A stretch of DNA of 64,000 nucleotides, taken from assembly GCA_954871525.1 (NCBI GenBank), contig CATOZS010000010.1, positions 930,001-994,000 of the forward strand. Reading direction: 5' to 3'. The translations under genes and the position numbers were made by a program. This document shows positions 11,811 through 24,800 of this stretch, in pieces (positions within the stretch are counted from its first letter, which is position 1; each line of letters starts with the position of its first letter). The notes beneath the pieces are model-generated. The model saw nothing but the letters and a program-made list of their open reading frames with translations, ran no database searches and was not told where the DNA came from. This DNA comes from Parietaria judaica. Its lineage: Eukaryota > Streptophyta > Magnoliopsida > Rosales > Urticaceae.

Positions 11811-14800
11811 CTGAGTCTTTTTCCCATTTTACGCGAAAAAACCCTTATTGGACGATATTATAAACAAAACATGAACTTCAAAATGCTTCATAATGTGTAA
11901 CTGTATAACATTTACTTATTTTAATCCCTAAATAGCGAAGCACTGTCTCGTAGTTTCTATATCAAGCGGTTACCGGGTGAAAATCATTACCGAAAACTGT
12001 TGAAAATTGGTTTTCTTACGAAAGCAAATACGATGCGTTCTTGATGAAATTTGAGTTGCTAGACCTTCGTTAGGGTGGTTTTACTATAGACTGGGTTATT
12101 GTCGTCTTTAAAAGTGTTTTGAGGTCTTTTCAAACCCAGTTTCAACAATTAACGCGTGGTCCAAAAAAAACTGAGTCTTTTTCCCATTTTACGCGAAAAA
12201 ACCCTAATTGGACGATATTTTAAACAAAACATGAACCTTAAAATGCTTCATAATGTGTAACTGTATCACATTTACTTATTTTAATCCCTAAATAGCGAAG
12301 CACTGTCTCGTAGTTTCTATATCAAGCGGTTAACGGGTGAAAATCATTACCGAAAACTGTTGAAAATTGGTTTTCTTACGAAAGCAAATACGATGCGTTC
12401 TTGATGAAATTTCAGTTGCTAGACCTTCATTAGGGTGGTTTTACTATAGACTGGGTTATTGTCGTCTTTAAAAGTGTTTTGAGGTCTTTTCAAACCCAGT
12501 TTCAACAATTAACGCGTGGTCCAAAAAAAACTGAGTCTTTTTCCCATTTTACGCGAAAAAACCCTCATTGGACGATATTTTAAACAAAACATGAACTTCA
12601 AAATGCTTCATAATGTGTAACTGTATCACATTTACTTATTTTAATCCCTAAATAGCGAAGCACTGTCTCGTAGTTTCTATATCAAGCGGTTAACGGGTGA
12701 AAATCATTACCGAAAACTGTTGAAAATTGGTTTTCTTACGAAAGCAAATACGATGCGTTCTTGATGAAATTTCAGTTGCTAGAGCTTCATTAGGGTGGTT
12801 TTACTATAGACTGGGTTATTGTCGTCTTTAAAAGTGTTTTGAGGTCTTTTCAAACCCAGTTTCAACAATTAACGCGTGGTCCAAAAAAAACTGAGTCTTT
12901 TTCCCATTTTACGCGAAAAAACCCTTATTGGACGATATTATAAACAAAACATGAACTTCAAAATGCTTCATAATGTGTAACTGTATAACATTTACTTATT
13001 TTAATCCCTAAATAGCGAAGCACTGTCTCGTAGTTTCTATATCAAGCGGTTACCGGGTGAAAATCATTACCGAAAACTGTTGAAAATTGGTTTTCTTACG
13101 AAAGCAAATACGATGCGTTCTTGATGAAATTTGAGTTGCTAGACCTTCGTTAGGGTGGTTTTACTATAGACTGGGTTATTGTCGTCTTTAAAAGTGTTTT
13201 GAGGTCTTTTCAAACCCAGTTTCAACAATTAACGCGTGGTCCAAAAAAAACTGAGTCTTTTTCCCATTTTACGCGAAAAAACCCTAATTGGACGATATTT
13301 TAAACAAAACATGAACCTTAAAATGCTTCATAATGTGTAACTGTATCACATTTACTTATTTTAATCCCTAAATAGCGAAGCACTGTCTCGTAGTTTCTAT
13401 ATCAAGCGGTTAACGGGTGAAAATCATTACCGAAAACTGTTGAAAATTGGTTTTCTTACGAAAGCAAATACGATGCGTTCTTGATGAAATTTCAGTTGCT
13501 AGACCTTCATTAGGGTGGTTTTACTATAGACTGGGTTATTGTCGTCTTTAAAAGTGTTTTGAGGTCTTTTCAAACCCAGTTTCAACAATTAACGCGTGGT
13601 CCAAAAAAAACTGAGTCTTTTTCCCATTTTACGCGAAAAAACCCTCATTGGACGATATTTTAAACAAAACATGAACTTCAAAATGCTTCATAATGTGTAA
13701 CTGTATCACATTTACTTATTTTAATCCCTAAATAGCGAAGCACTGTCTCGTAGTTTCTATATCAAGCGGTTAACGGGTGAAAATCATTACCGAAAACTGT
13801 TGAAAATTGGTTTTCTTACGAAAGCAAATACGATGCGTTCTTGATGAAATTTCAGTTGCTAGAGCTTCATTAGGGTGGTTTTACTATAGACTGGGTTATT
13901 GTCGTCTTTAAAAGTGTTTTGAGGTCTTTTCAAACCCAGTTTCAACAATTAACGCGTGGTCCAAAAAAAACTGAGTCTTTTTCCCATTTTACGCGAAAAA
14001 ACCCTTATTGGACGATATTATAAACAAAACATGAACTTCAAAATGCTTCATAATGTGTAACTGTATAACATTTACTTATTTTAATCCCTAAATAGCGAAG
14101 CACTGTCTCGTAGTTTCTATATCAAGCGGTTACCGGGTGAAAATCATTACCGAAAACTGTTGAAAATTGGTTTTCTTACGAAAGCAAATACGATGCGTTC
14201 TTGATGAAATTTGAGTTGCTAGACCTTCGTTAGGGTGGTTTTACTATAGACTGGGTTATTGTCGTCTTTAAAAGTGTTTTGAGGTCTTTTCAAACCCAGT
14301 TTCAACAATTAACGCGTGGTCCAAAAAAAACTGAGTCTTTTTCCCATTTTACGCGAAAAAACCCTAATTGGACGATATTTTAAACAAAACATGAACCTTA
14401 AAATGCTTCATAATGTGTAACTGTATCACATTTACTTATTTTAATCCCTAAATAGCGAAGCACTGTCTCGTAGTTTCTATATCAAGCGGTTAACAGGTGA
14501 AAATCATTACCGAAAACTGTTGAAAATTGGTTTTCTTACGAAAGCAAATACGATGCGTTCTTGATGAAATTTCAGTTGCTAGACCTTCATTAGGGTGGTT
14601 TTACTATAGACTGGGTTATTGTCGTCTTTAAAAGTGTTTTGAGGTCTTTTCAAACCCAGTTTCAACAATTAACGCGTGGTCCAAAAAAAACTGAGTCTTT
14701 TTCCCATTTTACGCGAAAAAACCCTCATTGGACGATATTTTAAACAAAACATGAACTTCAAAATGCTTCATAATGTGTAACTGTATCACATTTACTTATT

Positions 14801-15770
14801 TTAATCCCTAAATAGCGAAGCACTGTCTCGTAGTTTCTATATCAAGCGGTTACCGGGTGAAAATCATTACCGAAAACTGTTGAAAATTGGTTTTCTTACG
14901 AAAGCAAATACGATGCGTTCTTGATGAAATTTGAGTTGCTAGACCTTCGTTAGGGTGGTTTTACTATAGACTGGGTTATTGTCGTCTTTAAAAGTGTTTT
15001 GAGGTCTTTTCAAACCCAGTTTCAACAATTAACGCGTGGTCCAAAAAAAACTGAGTCTTTTTCCCATTTTACGCGAAAAAACCCTAATTGGACGATATTT
15101 TAAACAAAACATGAACCTTAAAATGCTTCATAATGTGTAACTGTATCACATTTACTTATTTTAATCCCTAAATAGCGAAGCACTGTCTCGTAGTTTCTAT
15201 ATCAAGCGGTTAACGGGTGAAAATCATTACCGAAAACTGTTGAAAATTGGTTTTCTTACGAAAGCAAATACGATGCGTTCTTGATGAAATTTCAGTTGCT
15301 AGACCTTCATTAGGGTGGTTTTACTATAGACTGGGTTATTGTCGTCTTTAAAAGTGTTTTGAGGTCTTTTCAAACCCAGTTTCAACAATTAACGCGTGGT
15401 CCAAAAAAAACTGAGTCTTTTTCCCATTTTACGCGAAAAAACCCTCATTGGACGATATTTTAAACAAAACATGAACTTCAAAATGCTTCATAATGTGTAA
15501 CTGTATCACATTTACTTATTTTAATCCCTAAATAGCGAAGCACTGTCTCGTAGTTTCTATATCAAGCGGTTAACGGGTGAAAATCATTACCGAAAACTGT
15601 TGAAAATTGGTTTTCTTACGAAAGCAAATACGATGCGTTCTTGATGAAATTTCAGTTGCTAGAGCTTCATTAGGGTGGTTTTACTATAGACTGGGTTATT
15701 GTCGTCTTTAAAAGTGTTTTGAGGTCTTTTCAAACCCAGTTTCAACAATTAACGCGTGGTCCAAAAAAAA
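11811..15770 (+). repeat. Higher-order repeat 2: 3 monomers (1,080 bp), about three and a half copies
   Basis: The unit order is R (CCTTATT, GATATTATAAAC, TATAACAT, TTACCGGG, CTTCGTTAG), S (GAACCTTAAAATG, TTCAG) and T (CCCTCATT, TTCAG, AGAGCTTC). R starts at 11811, 12891 and 13971; S at 12171, 13251, 14331 and 15051; T at 12531, 13611 and 15411. The first two copies look identical by eye. Monomer 14691 is a T/R chimera. All monomers are CCG-class and exactly 360 bp, unlike the alternating classes on either side. Confidence 0.93.
14691..15050 (+). repeat. Chimeric T/R monomer
   Basis: The left part has CCCTCATT and TATCACAT (T type). The right part has TTACCGGG, TTGAG and CTTCGTTAG (R type). 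The switch falls between the TATCACAT site and the TTACCGGG site. In-register exchange between a T and the following R would remove exactly one monomer, which explains the loss of one 360-bp unit from this trimer copy. Confidence 0.88.
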
Positions 15771-18290
15771 CTGAGTCTTTTTCCCATTTTACGCGAAAAA
15801 ACCCTAATTGGACGATATTTTAAACAAAACATGAACTTCAAAATGCTTCATAATGTGTAACTGTATCACATTTACTTATTTTAATCCCTAAATAGCGAAG
15901 CACTGTCTCGTAGTTTCTATATCAAGCGGTTAACGGGTGAAAATCATTAAAGAAAACTATTGAAAATTGGTTTTCTTACGAAAGCAAATACGATGCGTTC
16001 TTGATGAAATTTGAGTTGCTAGACCTTCATTAGGGTGGTTTTACTATAGACTGGGTTATTGTTGTCTTTAAAAGTGTTTTGAGGTCTTTTCAAACCCAGT
16101 TTCAACAATTAACGCGTGGTCCAAAAAAAACTGAGTCTTTTTCCCATTTTACGCGAAAAAACCCTAATTGGACGATATTTTAAACAAAACATGAACCTTA
16201 AAATGCTTCATAATGTGTAACTGTATCACATTTACTTATTTTAATCCCTAAATAGCGAAGCACTGTCTCGTAGTTTCTATATCAAGCGGTTAACGGGTGA
16301 AAATCATTACCGAAAACTGTTGAAAATTGGTTTTCTTACGAAAGCAAATACGATGCGTTCTTGATGAAATTTCAGTTGCTAGACCTTCATTAGGGTGGTT
16401 TTACTATAGAATGGGTTATTGTCGTCTTTAAAAGTGTTTTGAGGTCTTTTCAAACCCAGTTTCAACAATTAACGCGTGGTCCAAAAAAAACTGAGTCTTT
16501 TTCCCCTTTTACGCGAAAAAACCCTAATTGGACGATATTTTAAACAAAACATGAACTTCAAAATGCTTCATAATGTGTAACTGTATCACATTTACTTATT
16601 TTAATCCCTAAATAGCGAAGCACTGTCTCGTAGTTTCTATATCAAGCGGTTAACGGGCGAAAATCATTAAAGAAAACTATTGAAAATTGGTTTTCTTACG
16701 AAAGCAAATACGATGCGTTCTTGATGAAATTTGAGTTGCTAGACCTTCATTAGGGTGGTTTTACTATAGACTGGGTTATTGTCGTCTTTAAAAGTGTTTT
16801 GAGGTCTTTTCAAACCCAGTTTCAACAATTAACGCGTTGTCCAAAAAAAGCTGAGTCTTTTTCCTATTTTACGCGAAAAAACCCTAATTGGACGATATTT
16901 TAAACAAAACATGAACTTCAAAATGCTTCATAATGTGTAACTGTATCACATTTACTTATTTTAATCCCTAAATAGCGAAGCACTGTCTCGTAGTTTCTAT
17001 ATCAAGCGGTTAACGGGTGAAAATCATTAAAGAAAACTATTGAAAATTGGTTTTCTTACGAAAGCAAATACGATGCGTTCTTGATGAAATTTCAGTTGCT
17101 AGACCTTCATTAGGGTGGTTTTACTATAGACTGGGTTATTGTCGTCTGTAAAAGTGTTTTGAGGTCTTTTCAAACCCAGTTTCAACAATTAACGCGTGGT
17201 CCAAAAAAAACTGAGTCTTTTTCCCATTTTACGCGAAAAAACCCTTATTGGACGATATTATAAACAAAACATGAACTTCAAAATGCTTCATAATGTGTAA
17301 CTGTATAACATTTACTTATTTTAATCCCTAAATAGCGAAGCACTGTCTCGTAGTTTCTATATCAAGCGGTTACCGGGTGAAAATCATTACCGAAAACTGT
17401 TGAAAATTGGTTTTCTTACGAAAGCAAATACGATGCGTTCTTGATGAAATTTGAGTTGCTAGACCTTCGTTAGGGTGGTTTTACTATAGACTGGGTTATT
17501 GTCGTCTTTAAAAGTGTTTTGAGGTCTTTTCAAACCCAGTTTCAACAATTAACGCGTGGTCCAAAAAAAACTGAGTCTTTTTCCCATTTTACGCGAAAAA
17601 ACCCTAATTGGACGATATTTTAAACAAAACATGAACTTCAAAATGCTTGATAATGTGTAACTGTATCACATTTACTTATTTTAATCCCTAAATAGCGAAG
17701 CACTATCTCGTAGTTTCTATATCAAGCGGTTAACGGGCGAAAATCATTACCGAAAACTGTTGAAAATTGGTTTTCTTACGAAAGCAAATACGATGCGTTC
17801 TTGATGAAATTTGAGTTGCTAGACCTTCATTAGGGTGGTTTTACTATAGACTGGGTTATTGTCGTCTTTAAAAGTGTTTTGAGGTCTTTTCAAACCCAGT
17901 TTCAACAATTAATGCGTGGTCCAAAAAAAGCTGAGTCTTTTTCCTATTTTACGCGAAAAAACCCTAATTGGACGATATTTTAAACAAAACATGAACTTCA
18001 AAATGCTTCATAATGTGTAACTGTATCACATTTACTTATTTTAATCCCTAAATAGCGAAGCACTGTCTCGTAGTTTCTATATCAAGCGGTTAACGGGCGA
18101 AAATCATTAAAGAAAACTATTGAAAATTGGTTTTCTTACGAAAGCAAATACGATGCGTTCTTGATGAAATTTGAGTTGCTAGACCTTCATTAGGGTGGTT
18201 TTACTATAGACTGGGTTATTGTCGTCTTTAAAAGTGTTTTGAGGTCTTTTCAAACCCAGTTTCAACAATTAATGCGTTGTCCAAAAAAAG
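15411..18290 (+). repeat. Eight-monomer segment, copy 1 (paired with 19011-21890)
   Basis: The monomer order is T (15411), GTTGTC AAG type (15771), ACCTTA type (16131), TTCCCC type (16491), CTATTTT/GTCTGT type (16851), R (17211), GCTTGATAATG/CACTATC type (17571) and CTATTTT/AATGCG type (17931). The same eight in the same order recur 3,600 bp later. The first six also recur at 10021-12170, so this cassette was copied at least twice. Confidence 0.88.
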
Positions 18291-19010
18291 CTGAGTCTTT
18301 TTCCTATTTTACGCGAAAAAACCCTAATTGGACGATATTTTAAACAAAACATGAACTTCAAAATGCTTCATAATGTGTAACTGTATCACATTTACTTATT
18401 TTAATCCCTAAATAGCGAAGCACTGTCTCGTAGTTTCTATATCAAGCGGTTAACGGGCGAAAATCATTAAATAAAACTATTGAAAATTGGTTTTCTTACG
18501 AAAGCAAATACGATGCGTTCTTGATGAAATTTGAGTTGCTAGACCTTCATTAGGGTGGTTTTACTATAGACTGGGTTATTGTCGTCTTTAAAAGTGTTTT
18601 GAGGTCTTTTCAAACCCAGTTTCAACAATTAATGCGTTGTCCAAAAAAAGCTGAGTCTTTTTCCTATTTTACGCGAAAAAACCCTAATTGGACGATATTT
18701 TAAACAAAACATGAACTTCAAAATGCTTCATAATGTGTAACTGTATCACATTTACTTATTTTAATCCCTAAATAGCGAAGCACTGTCTCGTAGTTTCTAT
18801 ATCAAGCGGTTAACGGGCGAAAATCATTACCGAAAACTGTTGAAAATTGGTTTTCTTACGAAAGCAAATACGATGCGTTCTTGATGAAATTTGAGTTGCT
18901 AGACCTTCATTAGGGTGGTTTTACTATAGACTGGGTTATTGTCGTCTTTAAAAGTGTTTTGAGGTCTTTTCAAACCCAGTTTCAACAATTAATGCGTTGT
19001 CCAAAAAAAG
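18291..19010 (+). repeat. Two extra CTATTTT/AATGCGTTG monomers between segment copies
   Basis: Monomers 18291 and 18651 extend the type at 17931 (TTCCTATTTT, GGGCGA, AATGCGTTG). 18291 has AAATAAAACTAT, a private change in the AAG site, and 18651 carries the CCG form. They look like local single-unit duplication with exchange at the class site. Confidence 0.75.
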
Positions 19011-21890
19011 CTGAGTCTTTTTCCCATTTTACGCGAAAAAACCCTCATTGGACGATATTTTAAACAAAACATGAACTTCAAAATGCTTCATAATGTGTAA
19101 CTGTATCACATTTACTTATTTTAATCCCTAAATAGCGAAGCACTGTCTCGTAGTTTCTATATCAAGCGGTTAACGGGTGAAAATCATTACCGAAAACTGT
19201 TGAAAATTGGTTTTCTTACGAAAGCAAATACGATGCGTTCTTGATGAAATTTCAGTTGCTAGAGCTTCATTAGGGTGGTTTTACTATAGACTGGGTTATT
19301 GTCGTCTTTAAAAGTGTTTTGAGGTCTTTTCAAACCCAGTTTCAACAATTAACGCGTGGTCCAAAAAAAACTGAGTCTTTTTCCCATTTTACGCGAAAAA
19401 ACCCTAATTGGACGATATTTTAAACAAAACATGAACTTCAAAATGCTTCATAATGTGTAACTGTATCACATTTACTTATTTTAATCCCTAAATAGCGAAG
19501 CACTGTCTCGTAGTTTCTATATCAAGCGGTTAACGGGCGAAAATCATTAAAGAAAACTATTGAAAATTGGTTTTCTTACGAAAGCAAATACGATGCGTTC
19601 TTGATGAAATTTGAGTTGCTAGACCTTCATTAGGGTGGTTTTACTATAGACTGGGTTATTGTTGTCTTTAAAAGTGTTTTGAGGTCTTTTCAAACCCAGT
19701 TTCAACAATTAACGCGTGGTCCAAAAAAAACTGAGTCTTTTTCCCATTTTACGCGAAAAAACCCTAATTGGACGATATTTTAAACAAAACATGAACTTTA
19801 AAATGCTTCATAATGTGTAACTGTATCACATTTACTTATTTTAATCCCTAAATAGCGAAGCACTGTCTCGTAGTTTCTATATCAAGCGGTTAACGGGTGA
19901 AAATCATTACCGAAAACTGTTGAAAATTGGTTTTCTTACGAAAGCAAATACGATGCGTTCTTGATGAAATTTCAGTTGCTAGACCTTCATTAGGGTGGTT
20001 TTACTATAGACTGGGTTATTGTCGTCTTTAAAAGTGTTTTGAGGTCTTTTCAAACCCAGTTTCAACAATTAACGCGTGGTCCAAAAAAAACTGAGTCTTT
20101 TTCCCCTTTTACGCGAAAAAACCCTAATTGGACGATATTTTAAACAAAACATGAACTTCAAAATGCTTCATAATGTGTAACTGTATCACATTTACTTATT
20201 TTAATCCCTAAATAGCGAAGCACTGTCTCGTAGTTTCTATATCAAGCGGTTAACGGGCGAAAATCATTAAAGAAAACTATTGAAAATTGGTTTTCTTACG
20301 AAAGCAAATACGATGCGTTCTTGATGAAATTTGAGTTGCTAGACCTTCATTAGGGTGGTTTTACTATAGACTGGGTTATTGTCGTCTTTAAAAGTGTTTT
20401 GAGGTCTTTTCAAACCCAGTTTCAACAATTAACGCGTTGTCCAAAAAAAGCTGAGTCTTTTTCCTATTTTACGCGAAAAAACCCTAATTGGACGATATTT
20501 TAAACAAAACATGAACTTCAAAATGCTTCATAATGTGTAACTGTATCATATTTACTTATTTTAATCCCTAAATAGCGAAGCACTGTCTCGTAGTTTCTAT
20601 ATCAAGCGGTTAACGGGTGAAAATCATTAAAGAAAACTATTGAAAATTGGTTTTCTTACGAAAGCAAATACGATGCGTTCTTGATGAAATTTCAGTTGCT
20701 AGACCTTCATTAGGGTGGTTTTACTATAGACTGGGTTATTGTCGTCTGTAAAAGTGTTTTGAGGTCTTTTCAAACCCAGTTTCAACAATTAACGCGTGGT
20801 CCAAAAAAAACTGAGTCTTTTTCCCATTTTACGCGAAAAAACCCTTATTGGACGATATTATAAACAAAACATGAACTTCAAAATGCTTCATAATGTGTAA
20901 CTGTATAACATTTACTTATTTTAATCCCTAAATAGCGAAGCACTGTCTCGTAGTTTCTATATCAAGCGGTTACCGGGTGAAAATCATTACCGAAAACTGT
21001 TGAAAATTGGTTTTCTTACGAAAGCAAATACGATGCGTTCTTGATGAAATTTGAGTTGCTAGACCTTCGTTAGGGTGGTTTTACTATAGACTGGGTTATT
21101 GTCGTCTTTAAAAGTGTTTTGAGGTCTTTTCAAACCCAGTTTCAACAATTAACGCGTGGTCCAAAAAAAACTGAGTCTTTTTCCCATTTTACGCGAAAAA
21201 ACCCTAATTGGACGATATTTTAAACAAAACATGAACTTCAAAATGCTTGATAATGTGTAACTGTATCACATTTACTTATTTTAATCCCTAAATAGCGAAG
21301 CACTATCTCGTAGTTTCTATATCAAGCGGTTAACGGGCGAAAATCATTACCGAAAACTGTTGAAAATTGGTTTTCTTACGAAAGCAAATACGATGCGTTC
21401 TTGATGAAATTTGAGTTGCTAGACCTTCATTAGGGTGGTTTTACTATAGACTGGGTTATTGTCGTCTTTAAAAGTGTTTTGAGGTCTTTTCAAACCCAGT
21501 TTCAACAATTAATGCGTTGTCCAAAAAAAGCTGAGTCTTTTTCCTATTTTACGCGAAAAAACCCTAATTGGACGATATTTTAAACAAAACATGAACTTCA
21601 AAATGCTTCATAATGTGTAACTGTATCACATTTACTTATTTTAATCCCTAAATAGCGAAGCACTGTCTCGTAGTTTCTATATCAAGCGGTTAACGGGCGA
21701 AAATCATTAAAGAAAACTATTGAAAATTGGTTTTCTTACGAAAGCAAATATGATGCGTTCTTGTTGAAATTTGAGTTGCTAGACCTTCATTAGGGTGGTT
21801 TTACTATAGACTGGGTTATTGTTGTCTTTAAAAGTGTTTTGAGGTCTTTTCAAACCCAGTTTCAACAATTAACGCGTGGTCCAAAAAAAA
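19011..21890 (+). repeat. Eight-monomer segment, copy 2
   Basis: Monomers start at 19011, 19371, 19731, 20091, 20451, 20811, 21171 and 21531, in the same type order as 15411-18290. Private changes include GAACTTTAAAATG at 19731, TATCATATTT at 20451, and TATGATGCG plus TTGTTGAAA plus GTTGTC at 21531. The last monomer is chimeric relative to copy 1: its left half keeps CTATTTT and its right half has GTTGTC/GCGTGG. Confidence 0.88.
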
Positions 21891-24800
21891 CTGAGTCTTT
21901 TTCCCATTTTACGCGAAAAAACCCTAATTGGACAATATTTTAAACAAAACATGAACTTCAAAATGCTTCATAATGTTTAACTGTATCACATTTACTTATT
22001 TTAATCCCTAAATAGCGAAGCACTGTCTCGTAGTTTCTATATCAAGCGGTTAACGGGTGAAAATCATTACCGAAAACTGTTGAAAATTGGTTTTCTTACG
22101 AAAGCAAATACGATGCGTTCTTGATGAAATTTCAGTTGCTAGACCTTCATTAGGGTGGTTTTACTATAGACTGGGTTATTGTCGTCTGTAAAAGTGTTTT
22201 GAGGTCTTTTCAAACCCAGTTTCAACAATTAACACGTGGTCCAAAAAAAACTGAGTCTTTTTCCCATTTTACGCGAAAAAACCCTTATTGGACGATATTT
22301 TAAACAAAACATGAACTTCAAAATGCTTCATAATGTGTAACTGTATAACATTTACTTATTTTAATCCCTAAATAGCGAAGCACTGTCTCGTAGTTTCTAT
22401 ATCAAGCGGTTAACGGGTGAAAATCATTACCGAAAACTGTTGAAAATTGGTTTTCTTACGAAAGCAAATACGATGCGTTCTTGATGAAATTTGAGTTGCT
22501 AGACCTTCATTAGGGTGGTTTTACTATAGACTGGGTTATTTTCGTCTTTAAAAGTGTTTTGAGGTCTTTTCAAACCCAGTTTCAACAATTAACACGTGGT
22601 CCAAAAAAAGCTGAGTCTTTTTCCCATTTTACGCGAAAAAACCCTAATTGGACGATATTTTAAACAAAACATGAACTTCAAAATGCCTCATAATGTGTAA
22701 CTGTATCACATTTACTTATTTTAATCCCTAAATAGCGAAGCACTGTCTCGTAGTTTTTATATCAAGCGGTTAACGGGTGAAAATCATTACCGAAAACTGT
22801 TGAAAATTGGTTTTCTTACGAAAGCAAATACGATGCGTTCTTGATGAAATTTGAGTTGCTAGACCTTCATTAGGGTGGTTTTACTATAGACTGGGTTATT
22901 GTCGTCTTTAAAAGTGTTTTGAGGTCTTTTCAAACCCAGTTTCAACAATTAACGCGTGGTCCAAAAAAAACTGAGTCTTTTTCCCATTTTACGCGAAAAA
23001 ACCCTTATTGGACGATATTTTAAACAAAACATGTACTTCAAAATGCTTCATAATGTGTAACTGTATCACATTTACTTATTTTAATCCCTAAATAGCGAAG
23101 CACTGTCTCGTAGTTTCTATATCAAGCGGTTAACGGGTGAAAATCATTAAAGAAAACTATTGAAAATTGGTTTTCTTACGAACGCAAATACGATGCGTTC
23201 TTGATGAAATTTGAGTTGCTAGACCTTCATTAGGGTGGTTTTACTATAGTCTGGGTTATTCTCGTCTTTAAAAGTGTTTTGAGGTCTTTTCAAACCCAGT
23301 TTCAACAATTAACGCGTGGTCCAAAAAAAAACCGAGTCTTTTTCCCATTTTACGCGAAAAAACCCTTATTGGACGATATTTTAAACAAAACATGAACTTC
23401 AAAATGCTTCATAATGTGTAACTGTATCACATTTACTTATTTTAATCCCTAAATAGCGAAGCACTGTCTCGTAGTTTCTATATCAAGCGGTTAACGGGTG
23501 AAAATCATTACCGAAAACTGTTGAAAATTTGTTTTCTTACGAAAGCAAATACGATGCGTTCTTGATGAAATTTGAGTTGCTAGACCTTCTTTAGGGTGGT
23601 TTTACTATAGACTGGGTTATGGTCGTCTTTAAAAGTGTTTTGAGGTCTTTTCAAACCCAGTTTCAACAATTAACGCGTGGTCCAAAAAAAACTGAGTCTT
23701 TTTCCCATTTTACGCGAAAAAACCCTAATTGGACGATATTTTAAACAAAACATGACCTTCAAAATGCTTCATAATGTGTAACTGTATCACATTTACTTAT
23801 TTTAATCCCTAAATAGCGAAGCACTGTCTCGTAGTTTCTATATCAAGCGGTTAACGGGTGAAAATCATTACCGAAAACTGTTGAAAATTGGTTTTCTTAC
23901 GAAAGCAAATACGATGCGTTCTTGATGAAATTTCAGTTGCTAGACCTTCATTAGGGTGGTTTTACTATAGACTGGGTTATTGTCGTCTGTAAAAGTGTTT
24001 TGAGGTCTTTTCAAACCCAGTTTCAACAATTAACGCGTGGTCCAAAAAAAGCTGAGTCTTTTTCCCATTTTACGCGAAAAAACCCTTATTGGACGATATT
24101 TTAAACAAAACATGAACTTCAAAATGCTTCATAATGTGTAACTGTATAACATTTACTTATTTTAATCCCTAAATAGCGAAGCACTGTCTCGTAGTTTCTA
24201 TATCAAGCGGTTAACGGGTGAAAATCATTACCGAAAACTGTTGAAAATTGGTTTTCTTACGAAAGCAAATACGATGCGTTCTTGATGAAATTTGAGTTGC
24301 TAGACCTTCATTAGGGTGGTTTTACTATAGACTGGGTTATTTTCGTCTTTAAAAGTGTTTTGAGGTCTTTTCAAACCCAGTTTCAACAATTAACGCGTGG
24401 TCCAAAAAAAGCTGAGTCTTTTTCCCATTTTACGCGAAAAAAACCCTAATTGGACGATATTTTAAACAAAACATGAACTTCAAAATGCCTCATAATGTGT
24501 AACTGTATCACATTTACTTATTTTAATCCCTAAATAGCGAAGCACTGTCTCGTAGTTTCTATATCAAGCGGTTAACGGGCGAAAATCATTACCGAAAACT
24601 GTTGAAAATTGGTTTTCTTACGAAAGCAAATACGATGCGTTCTTGATGAAATTTGAGTTGCTAGACCTTCATTAGGGTGGTTTTACTATAGACTGGGTTA
24701 TTGTCGTCTTTAAAAGTGTTTTGAGGTCTTTTCAAACCCAGTTTCAACAATTAACGCGTTGTCCAAAAAAAGCTGAGTCTTTTTCTTATTTTACGCGAAA

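Noticed and set aside
11811..15770. CENP-B box from the CTTCGTTAGGG variant
   Set aside because: TTCG is present, but the required spacing to A and CGGG (TTCGNNNNANNCGGG) is not met in either strand of the unit.
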